Origin: an uncultured Chthoniobacterales bacterium
GTDB lineage: Bacteria > Verrucomicrobiota > Verrucomicrobiae > Chthoniobacterales > UBA10450
Direction: 5' to 3'
Length of the DNA: 5,469 nt
Assembly (NCBI GenBank): GCA_955652855.1
Contig: CATPCN010000174.1
Coordinates: forward strand, 1 to 5,469
Made by a program: the position numbers and the translations under genes
Shown here: piece by piece, positions 1-4,967 of the stretch
Position numbering within the stretch: the stretch's first letter is position 1
Layout of the letters: each line of letters starts with the position of its first letter
Notes under the pieces: generated by a model
What the model was told of the DNA's origin: nothing
Databases searched by the model: none
The model's input: only the letters and a program-made list of their open reading frames with translations

Positions 1-2003
1 ACTAGGCCGAATTTGCGTTCGGCCAAAAAGCCAAAGAGGAAATAAGGCTTGGACTCGGTACGATACGGGTTCTGCTCTAGCCGTTGGCGACCCGTGTAGT
101 AGCTCTCGATGCCGATGCGACCCTTTTCCTTTTCCCACATGCCAACAATTCCGAAGCTATGGCGTGGCGTCAACGGGCTGTCCACCCGCTGGCCCCTCTC
201 CTGCTGACTCGATTGAACGAAGGTATAACTTGCGGTCGCAGAGAATGGAGCCTTGCGCAAGGTGGCGAGAAATTCGACACCGACATTATTGGTCGGCCCA
301 GATAGATTGGTGAGCTGGTAGTGTTCGCTACGTTCAACGTTGATGGGATGCCGTATGCTGGAGCCGAATAACGTCGCAGTATAGGAAATTGGGCCGAAAC
401 TGCGAGTCAGATCAAATGACGCGCTTCGTCCACGCTCCGCTACAAGCGGCACCGGTATCACCAGTCGAGACAATCCCGCGGCCTCTGTTTCCTCGGTCAG
501 TGGAGTAGGAGCGAAAAAACCCTCTCCAGCCGAGAGGCGGCTGGTCCAGCCTTTCCAGCGAAGGAGCGCAGACACTCGTGGACTGAGAAAAGTGCCGTAT
601 TGATTATGAAAGTCCGCGCGTGCGCTAGCTGAAATGGAGAGCCATGGCGCGATGTTGATATCGTCTTGAACGAACACTCCTGGAGTAGTGTATCGATACG
701 CAAAACGGGGAACGTCGCGAGGACGATAGACTTCCCGCTCCACCGCGACGCCCGCCACCCAAGTGTTCCGAGCGAAGCTCCCACGGATTGTGAGTTCCCC
801 AAAAAGAAGTTCGTGGCGATCGCGTTCGCCGACTTCGCCGAAGCGGTGATCGTGGAATTGTTCGGAGGTGGCGAAGCGCGCCGTGACCACGTAGCGCTTG
901 TCGATAACAAACTGCGCATTGCCGCCCAGGTCGTAGCGCCGCGTGTTCAGAGCTTCGATGTAGGGCGCGCCTGTCGCCGGTAGAACCGCTCCGGGCATCG
1001 TCCCGCCTTGGCGATTCTCGTAGGTAATCCCGCTGGTAAGGAAGCCGCTCGCGCCCGTGCCATTGTCCCAGAAGAAGCGCGGCCGTACGACTCCGCGCGC
1101 GTATCCGGCCAAATCGGCCCAGCCGTCGTGGTCGATGTCTTTGCGCTCTTGCCAGTCGCCGCTGCCGATGAACGACGCGCCCCAATGCGGAGTGAGTTGC
1201 GATGCCAGGAAGAGCGAGGTGTCGGTGGCGCCTCGGGTTGACCGGTTGAACAAAATTTCGCGAACCGGCTCTCGGCTTGGACGTCTGGAGATGAGGTTCA
1301 CAACACCGGCCATGGCTCCAGCGCCGTAGAGCGCGGATGAGACACCCTTGATCACTTCGACCTGACCGAGATCGACCGGAGGAATCTGCAAGAGTCCGAG
1401 ACCTCCGCCTTCCTGGCCGAACAGCGGTAGACCGTCTGCCAGAAATCGCGTGTAGCGCCCGCGCATTCCTTGAATGCGTACGCTAGCTGCGCCCAAAGAG
1501 GGAGAGATAGTCTGGACTCGAAGACCACCCATTTCGTTGAGCATCATCACGATGTCTCCAGGGGTCATCATGACTTTTTCTTCGATCTCTTCCCGGTTAA
1601 GAACCTCGACGCGTGTGGGTAGGTCTTGAAGCCGTGCGTCGGTTCGTGTGGCGAATACGGTTATTTCCTCTTCATTTTTCTGTAGCGGTCGAAGCTCAAA
1701 AACGATCTCCCACACACGAGCCTCATTGACCAGAAGTGTCGCTCTGGCAGGAAAGTAGCCTTCCTTTGTTACGCTCACCTCCACGCTTCCCAACGGAATC
1801 GAGGCAATCGCGATTCCCTGTTGGTCCGTCTGCAGGGAGATGTCATTCAAAGTTACTTTCGCCCCGGCCACAGGGCCGGTTTCCGTTTTTACCTCGACCC
1901 GTATCGAAGCGCCTCGTTCTTGCGAGAGCGCTGGAATGAAAGTGGCGAAGATAAAGAGAAGCGGGTAACGGCCGCCACGGAGACTGCTCGTCAGGATTGC
2001 CAT
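1..2003 (-). CDS. TonB-dependent outer-membrane receptor, C-terminus beyond the window
   Basis: This is a ligand-gated outer-membrane channel that would take up a substrate using energy from TonB/ExbBD. Direct translation of the complement from ATG 2003 gives 667 residues with no stop, so the frame is intact and only the last beta-strands are missing. Residues 1-27 look like a signal peptide (hydrophobic LLFIFATFIPALS, cut before Q28). Residues 32-105 form a carboxypeptidase-regulatory-like beta-sandwich. A TonB-box-like EEEITVFATR lies at 111-120. The plug spans about 125-242, with VRIQGMRGRYTRFLADGLPL at 175-194 and the conserved VEVIKG...SALYGAGAMAGVVNLISRRP at 215-242. The barrel follows. 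A methionine cluster lies at 145-158 (M145, M146, M153, M154, M158). An acidic DxDxDGxxD loop lies at 289-297. The start is 40 bases after the MerR stop; upstream in-frame codons back into merR offer no better start, and the ribosome site is weak. Same-strand placement behind a MerR regulator suggests metal-controlled expression. The ligand is unknown; a metal or metal chelate is an inference. Confidence 0.93.
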   Translation of the reverse strand, partial: MAILTSSLRGGRYPLLFIFATFIPALSQERGASIRVEVKTETGPVAGAKVTLNDISLQTDQQGIAIASIPLGSVEVSVTKEGYFPARATLLVNEARVWEIVFELRPLQKNEEEITVFATRTDARLQDLPTRVEVLNREEIEEKVMMTPGDIVMMLNEMGGLRVQTISPSLGAASVRIQGMRGRYTRFLADGLPLFGQEGGGLGLLQIPPVDLGQVEVIKGVSSALYGAGAMAGVVNLISRRPSREPVREILFNRSTRGATDTSLFLASQLTPHWGASFIGSGDWQERKDIDHDGWADLAGYARGVVRPRFFWDNGTGASGFLTSGITYENRQGGTMPGAVLPATGAPYIEALNTRRYDLGGNAQFVIDKRYVVTARFATSEQFHDHRFGEVGERDRHELLFGELTIRGSFARNTWVAGVAVEREVYRPRDVPRFAYRYTTPGVFVQDDINIAPWLSISASARADFHNQYGTFLSPRVSALLRWKGWTSRLSAGEGFFAPTPLTEETEAAGLSRLVIPVPLVAERGRSASFDLTRSFGPISYTATLFGSSIRHPINVERSEHYQLTNLSGPTNNVGVEFLATLRKAPFSATASYTFVQSSQQERGQRVDSPLTPRHSFGIVGMWEKEKGRIGIESYYTGRQRLEQNPYRTESKPYFLFGFLAERKFGL

Positions 2004-2043
2004 TGGGTTCTCGCGAGGCGAAGCTGCCGAACCGTGACGTTCA

Positions 2044-2451
2044 TTAGACAACTTCCCGGTCCAAAGCTTCCAGAATCCCGCACTTGCCGATAGGGCGGTT
2101 GCCAGAGCAGCCCTCCGTCAGATGTTGGAGAGCTTGCTCAATAGCCTGCAAGTTGCGGATCTTGGCTCTGACCTCACAAAGTTTCTCCTGGGCTTGTTCA
2201 CAGACTTGAGAACAGTCCTGATCGGGCTCGGCGCGAAGCGTGAGCAATTCGCGTATCTCGGATAGTGTGAACCCGAGTTCTTGGACGCGCTTGATGAAGC
2301 GCAGCCTGAGAGCCGCATTTTGCGGATATGCCCGGTGCCCCGACGTTTTGCGCGGCGGCACAGGTATGAGGCCCTCGCGCTCGTAGTAGCGAATGGTCTC
2401 CAGGTGGACGCCGCTTTCTTTGGAAAGTTCGCCGATCGTAATAGTTGGCAT
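2044..2451 (-). CDS. MerR-family metal-responsive transcriptional regulator
   Basis: This 135-residue protein is a MerR-family regulator of typical length. Residues 3-38 form the winged helix-turn-helix (ITIGELSKESGVHLETIRYYEREGLI); RAYP...LRLRFIKRVQELGFTLSEIRELL (40-70) completes the DNA-binding domain. A long dimerisation helix follows (about 81-112), then a metal-binding loop. Cysteines lie at 80, 84, 92, 115 and 124. C80, C115 and C124 align with C82, C117 and C126 of Tn501 MerR, with the same nine-residue step between the last two. In this family a cysteine at the first position marks sensors of divalent metals (Hg, Pb, Zn, Cd), whereas CueR-type sensors of Cu(I)/Ag(I) have serine there. 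The ending CGILEAL resembles the CSILEAL of ZntR. GAGG lies six bases before the ATG. The promoter immediately upstream carries a MerR-type operator, so autoregulation is likely. The receptor gene follows after 40 bases and is probably co-transcribed. Which metal is sensed cannot be decided from sequence alone. Confidence 0.93.
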   Translation of the reverse strand: MPTITIGELSKESGVHLETIRYYEREGLIPVPPRKTSGHRAYPQNAALRLRFIKRVQELGFTLSEIRELLTLRAEPDQDCSQVCEQAQEKLCEVRAKIRNLQAIEQALQHLTEGCSGNRPIGKCGILEALDREVV

Positions 2452-2477
2452 GTTCAGCCTCGAAGAGAGCTTGCTCT

Positions 2478-2508
2478 AGTCTAGAACCCGTAGTGACCTA
2501 CGGGTCAA
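2478..2508 (-). promoter_or_regulatory. MerR-type promoter of the regulator-receptor operon
   Basis: Read on the minus strand, TTGACC (2508-2503) is the -35 and TAGACT (2483-2478) is the -10, separated by exactly 19 bases (2502-2484). MerR-family promoters are known for an over-long 19-20-base spacer with the operator dyad between the two boxes; the bound regulator untwists the DNA on metal binding. Transcription would start near 2471, giving a leader of about 20 nt with GAGG six bases before the ATG of the regulator. The boxes, spacing and dyad are seen directly. Activation by the adjacent regulator is inferred from family behaviour. Confidence 0.82.
2486..2505. promoter_or_regulatory. Operator dyad for the MerR-family regulator (8-4-8 inverted repeat)
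   Basis: ACCCGTAG (2486-2493), a TGAC spacer (2494-2497) and CTACGGGT (2498-2505) form a perfect inverted repeat. It sits mainly in the 19-base promoter spacer and overlaps the end of the -35. The layout and size match known mer, znt and pbr operators. It is the only such site seen in the gap between the divergent genes, so one dimer could influence both directions. Confidence 0.85.
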
Positions 2509-2520
2509 GAAAATTTCGTG

Positions 2521-2526
2521 TAAAGT
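2521..2526 (+). promoter_or_regulatory. Possible -10 box for the methyltransferase gene
   Basis: TAAAGT, preceded by GTG in an extended -10-like context, lies only seven bases before the ATG at 2534. No convincing -35 lies 16-18 bases upstream; the nearest TGACC-like bases belong to the operator. If used, it would give a leaderless or nearly leaderless mRNA. This fits the lack of any Shine-Dalgarno sequence before that ATG. The evidence is weak. Confidence 0.28.
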
Positions 2527-2533
2527 ACAAGCC

Positions 2534-3184
2534 ATGTCCCTGCGAAGCGTTATTTCGCTGGCCTTGATTTTCACCGGCACATTAATCCAGGCTCAGCCAC
2601 GCTCGGAAGAGGAACGCGTCGCTGATCTGAAGAAACGCGTAGTGGCCGCACTGCAAGTGCCCGTCGGCTCAACGGTGGCCGACGTGGGCTGCGGAGATGG
2701 TTTCTACACAATCCCGTTAGCCCGTTTTCTCGGACCATCCGGCAAGGTGTACGCGGAGGATATCGATGATAAGGCACTCTACAAACTCAAGCAAAATCTG
2801 ATCGAAGAACATCTGGAAAATGTTGAGATCGACAAAGGATTGGCAGACGATCCTAGATTGCCTAGTGATAGCCTTGATGGCGTTCTCATCGTAAATGCGT
2901 ATCACGAGATGCCAGCACACGAAGCCATGCTCCGGCATGTCCGCGCTGCACTAAAACAGACCGGACATCTAGTTCTGATGGAACGCATCTCGAATCAATT
3001 CGAATCGCTTTCGCGTGAAGAGCAAATCAAGGTACACCAGTTAGGCACAAACTTTGCAAAGCATGAACTGGAAGAAGCGGGCTTCGAGGTTAGCGAACTT
3101 CATGACCCATTCACGGAACGCGCCGATGACGGGAACGGCAAATCTCGCTGGTGGCTCCTGGTCGCTAAAAAAACGGCACGCTAG
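2534..3184 (+). CDS. Class I SAM-dependent methyltransferase with N-terminal signal peptide
   Basis: The 216-residue protein begins with a signal-peptide-like stretch (MSLRSVISLALIFTGTLIQA, 1-20, cut before Q21). A helical lead-in follows, then a Rossmann-type methyltransferase domain of the Methyltransf_11/25 type. Motif I is VADVGCGDGFYT (48-59), for SAM binding. The acidic end of strand 2 is AEDID (74-78). D105-D106 lie at the adenine-contacting region, and SLDGVLIVNAYHEM (113-126) covers strand 4. Strand 5 is GHLVLMERI (144-152), and the C-terminal part ends in a strand-like WWLLVAKK. The domain appears complete. The substrate is unknown; there is no cysteine pattern of the arsenite methyltransferase type, as the only cysteine is C53 in motif I. 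The gene is divergent from the MerR regulator across an 82-base gap containing the operator, so shared control is plausible. The oddity is export: SAM is made in the cytoplasm, so the leader could instead be a membrane anchor. No ribosome-binding site precedes the ATG. Confidence 0.88.
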   Translation: MSLRSVISLALIFTGTLIQAQPRSEEERVADLKKRVVAALQVPVGSTVADVGCGDGFYTIPLARFLGPSGKVYAEDIDDKALYKLKQNLIEEHLENVEIDKGLADDPRLPSDSLDGVLIVNAYHEMPAHEAMLRHVRAALKQTGHLVLMERISNQFESLSREEQIKVHQLGTNFAKHELEEAGFEVSELHDPFTERADDGNGKSRWWLLVAKKTAR

Positions 3185-3561
3185 AAATTTCTTCAACGCA
3201 CCTTTCAGGCACTACCGTTTCTTGGTAGTCCGCGTATTCGAGAGATAATCGCGGGCTTGTGCAATTCCGGCTATGATTGGGTCAGGCTGGCGGCCAGGCT
3301 CGCCTCTTGAGGGCCTCGCGAACGCCCGTTGTGGTGAGGCACGGCGCATATTGAGCTTGTCCCCGCCGCGCCAGGGCGGGAATCGATTCGCCGCTAATCT
3401 GGAGTTAGGCGCCGACGGCCGGTTTGGATACAAGCATCTTCGAAGCAGTCAGCGGCGGGCTCTTTCGAATTCGTCCTCGGCTTCGAGCATATCCTGCTCG
3501 TCAGCCGGCTGGTGGCCGGCCGGATTTCGGACAGGCGCCGGTTCGCCGATGGACGTCCCGT
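3185..3561. other. Non-coding spacer with small hairpins
   Basis: No convincing gene was found here. Three stem-loops are visible: ACTACC/GGTAGT at 3211-3229, CCCGCC/GGCGGG at 3362-3380, and GCCGGC/GCCGGC at 3504-3520. None is followed by a T-run on either strand. The first lies 26 bases after the methyltransferase stop and the last lies 41 bases beyond the stop of the minus-strand gene, so they may help end those transcripts. The ORFs crossing this stretch look like chance reading of GC-rich DNA. Confidence 0.6.
3211..3229 (+). terminator. Weak stem-loop after the methyltransferase gene
   Basis: ACTACC and GGTAGT form a 6-bp stem around a seven-base loop, 26 bases past the stop codon. There is no downstream T-tract, so intrinsic termination here would be poor. 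It is listed only as the best candidate for the end of the methyltransferase transcript. Confidence 0.25.
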
Positions 3562-3987
3562 TCATACGTCCTCCGATGCAGCGCCGGGCCGCTTTCGCTG
3601 GCCTTTCTTTCCGGCCGCCTTCCGCTTCTTCGCCAGGTAAAGCTTGGCTTCAGTAAGCGTGGCATTGTGCAACCGGCTGAAGTGGGTCCAGTCCTTCCGT
3701 TCCAGCGGTTTCAGCGCCTCGATCAACTCCATGTTGGCCCAGGCTCGCATCTCCTGAACAAGTATGCGGAAAGTGTTCGCGAGATCCCGCTGCCGGAACG
3801 CGCCGAGCTCCTGCACCCGCGCGAAGTCCGCGAGGACTTGCTCGAAGTCCCGATTCAAAGCGTAGAGTATCTCGTAGACGGGCAGCCTCTCGACGGATTT
3901 CACGAGTCGGCGCCGTTTACGTGGAAGACCGGAGTTTGAGTGGAGTTGCGCTCTCCGCGGAGAGCGGGTAGGTTTATGGGTAGCCAT
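3562..3987 (-). CDS. Hypothetical basic helical protein, 141 residues
   Basis: I do not recognise the family. The N-terminus (1-30) is rich in Arg and Lys (RSPRR, RKRRR) and probably disordered. Residues 33-115 read as amphipathic helices (VYEILYALNRDFEQVLADFARVQEL, then LANTFRILVQEMRAWANMELIEAL, then DWTHFSRLHNATLTEAKLYL). The C-terminus (117-135) is again strongly basic (AKKRKAAGKKGQRKRP). There is no signal peptide, membrane segment or cysteine. Basic tails flanking a helical core suggest contact with nucleic acid or another acidic partner, but that is inference. The minus strand is chosen over a longer overlapping plus-strand frame because this product has credible helical periodicity, a well-formed promoter upstream (TTGACA-17-AATACT) and an AAAGGCGGGG ribosome-site-like stretch before the ATG. 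Spacers of several hundred bases isolate it from both neighbours, so it is probably a single-gene transcript. Confidence 0.62.
   Translation of the reverse strand: MATHKPTRSPRRAQLHSNSGLPRKRRRLVKSVERLPVYEILYALNRDFEQVLADFARVQELGAFRQRDLANTFRILVQEMRAWANMELIEALKPLERKDWTHFSRLHNATLTEAKLYLAKKRKAAGKKGQRKRPGAASEDV
3949..3966. repeat. Perfect 18-bp palindrome inside the 5' end of the hypothetical gene
   Basis: The sequence CGCTCTCCG followed directly by CGGAGAGCG has no spacer and a CCGCGG core. It falls within codons 7-13 of the minus-strand gene, just after its start. It could fold in the mRNA close to the ribosome-loading region or be a protein-binding dyad. No second copy was noticed in the window. 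Confidence 0.6.
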
Positions 3988-4096
3988 GGTTGCCCCGCCT
4001 TTGGGCGACTTTGGTTAGGGGCGCGTTTGGTGCTTGTTACACCAGCGCGTCCCGGTTACGGTTTAGCTCTTATTGCAGAGCAAAGATCGAACGTTC
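3988..4096 (-). other. Structured leader region of the hypothetical gene
   Basis: Between the predicted transcription start (about 4090) and the ATG at 3987 lie two clear stem-loops. One is GCTCT/AGAGC (4066-4081). The other is GCGC plus TGGTG paired with CACCA plus GCGC (4021-4048), with a three-base bulge. A short CGCC/GGCG hairpin close to the ATG overlaps the AAGGCGGGG ribosome-site region. No known riboswitch class was recognised. Confidence 0.4.
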
Positions 4097-4125
4097 AGTA
4101 TTGGGGATGTTTTATTCTATGTCAA
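4097..4125 (-). promoter_or_regulatory. Sigma70-like promoter for the hypothetical gene
   Basis: On the minus strand a perfect TTGACA (4125-4120) is separated by exactly 17 bases from AATACT (4102-4097), which matches the -10 consensus at four of six positions. Transcription would start near 4090 and lead into the gene beginning at 3987. The promoter DNA also forms an imperfect stem (GGGGATGTT with AATATCCCC, 4103-4132), which could be an operator dyad. The boxes are seen; use as a promoter is inferred. Confidence 0.6.
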
Positions 4126-4379
4126 TATCCCCGCATTGGTTGTCGGAGTAGGACTTATCCGTTAGTACGGGAAGCAATGAGGGCCTGGTGTTGGCCAACA
4201 ACAACATTTAGAGTTTGTGAAACGCTCTGTGTCCGTCCCTCACTGTAGGTCGTCAGAGGTGTCTATGTCCGCCTCGAAACATTCGGTACGAACGATCATG
4301 ACGTGCAGGACGGCTGCGTCACTCACGGGGATCGGGCATTGCTGGACGAATTAACAAAACTGAAAAGGGAGAACCAAGC
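4126..4379. other. Intergenic stretch without an intact gene
   Basis: No complete coding frame is convincing here. A 12-bp palindrome TGTTGGCCAACA lies at 4189-4200. The DNA from about 4180 to 4230, read across frames, weakly resembles the start of a response-regulator receiver domain interrupted by a stop and frameshifts. The promoter of the tyrosinase gene must lie in this stretch or further left, but no strong -35/-10 pair was found. The tyrosinase ribosome site AAAAGGGAG (4363-4371) closes the region. Confidence 0.45.
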
Positions 4380-4889
4380 ATGGCAAATCGCAAGGACGTT
4401 TCAACTCTTAGCCCGGCGCAACGGACCCAGTTGCGGACGCTGCTCGACCAATTTATCAGCAAGCCCACGAATAACCCCGTCGCGGAACACAAGGCGGCGG
4501 GTATGGACATGTCCCTCATGATCCACATGCAGGGCTTTCTTGTCTGGCACCAGCATTTTCTCGCGGAACTCGAAACCTGGCTGGTCAACAACGGCGGTGC
4601 GAAATTCGTGCCACTGCCATATTGGAATCCAGCGAAACCCATTCCGGCACAACTCAACAAGGGCAATAACAACGTGAACATGCCGCTGCCGGCGAATCTC
4701 GGACCGTCCGCGCTGAAAACGATCACCAGTTATACTGTGCTGAATACTCGGGCAATCCCGTATCACAACGCGGTGCATAACGCCCTTGGGGGCCAGATGC
4801 CGAACCCCGATACTTCTCCAGGAGATCCGATTTTCTGGCCGTTTCATGCTTTCCTCGTGGCCATGTACGAACGCTGGCGCAACTTGTAG
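4380..4889 (+). CDS. Compact tyrosinase-like type-3 copper protein
   Basis: The 169-residue protein belongs to the tyrosinase family, whose members oxidise phenols to quinones at a two-copper centre. CuA ligands are predicted as H37, H49 and H57, the last two in MIHMQGFLVWHQHFLAELE (47-65), matching the family pattern H-x(8-9)-WHxxFLxxxE. LPYWNP (79-84) corresponds to the usual PYWDW. CuB ligands are H129 and H133 in YHNAVH, and H156 in SPGDPIFWPFHAF (146-158). N130, next to the first CuB histidine, is typical of tyrosinases. The interval between CuA and CuB is short (72 residues, against about 127 in Streptomyces enzymes), and the chain ends soon after CuB. The usual Asp after the third CuB histidine is replaced by Val160. 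No Tat or Sec signal and no caddie gene are seen, so it is probably cytoplasmic. AAAAGGGAG ends eight bases before the ATG and supports the start. Actual catalytic activity and substrate are uncertain. Confidence 0.88.
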   Translation: MANRKDVSTLSPAQRTQLRTLLDQFISKPTNNPVAEHKAAGMDMSLMIHMQGFLVWHQHFLAELETWLVNNGGAKFVPLPYWNPAKPIPAQLNKGNNNVNMPLPANLGPSALKTITSYTVLNTRAIPYHNAVHNALGGQMPNPDTSPGDPIFWPFHAFLVAMYERWRNL

Positions 4890-4900
4890 CTCGCGAGGCG

Positions 4901-4930
4901 ACCACCGTCATTGGGGTGCATGACGGTGGT
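4901..4930. terminator. Stem-loop between convergent genes
   Basis: ACCACCGTCAT (4901-4911) and ATGACGGTGGT (4920-4930) make a perfect 11-bp stem with an eight-base loop, 12 bases after the tyrosinase stop and 38 bases before the end of the convergent gene. There is no T-run on either side, so it is not a classic intrinsic terminator. Its position suggests a shared bidirectional transcript end or 3'-end stabiliser. Confidence 0.55.
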
Positions 4931-4967
4931 ACACAAACTGAGAATTGCGGTCTAGCGTTGAGCCCTA

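Noticed and set aside
625..1185. Minus-strand 186-residue open frame rich in Arg
   Set aside because: It lies inside the receptor gene on the same strand in another frame. The receptor frame is continuous with plug and barrel motifs, so this is a shadow.
2010..2021. 12-base CTCGCGAGGCGA shared with 4890-4901
   Set aside because: The match is short, contains a GC-rich self-palindrome and shares no flanking similarity, so it is probably chance.
3404..3410. GTTAGGC resembling the end of an integron attC site
   Set aside because: No matching RYYYAAC partner or folded attC arms were found upstream, and no integrase is present; a seven-base match is not enough.
3212..3433. Minus-strand 73-residue frame ending in IIAGIAQARDYLSNTRTTKKR
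   Set aside because: The tail looked briefly like a small antitoxin end, but the frame begins with TTG just after an in-frame stop, lacks a ribosome site and has no family match I can name.
3273..3656. Plus-strand 127-residue open frame across the spacer
   Set aside because: Composition is Gly/Arg/Ser-rich with no recognisable pattern and no ribosome site; it is probably a chance frame in GC-rich DNA.
3424..3939. Plus-strand 171-residue open frame overlapping the basic protein
   Set aside because: The product shows no domain logic or helical pattern, whereas the opposite strand has a promoter, a ribosome-like site and a credible helical protein. Coding statistics would settle it.
4303..4521. 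Plus-strand 72-residue frame overlapping the tyrosinase start
   Set aside because: It overlaps the tyrosinase gene in another frame and has no domain features; the tyrosinase start has a good ribosome site.
4401..4847. Minus-strand 148-residue frame antisense to the tyrosinase
   Set aside because: The plus-strand frame carries all copper-ligand motifs, so the antisense frame is a shadow.
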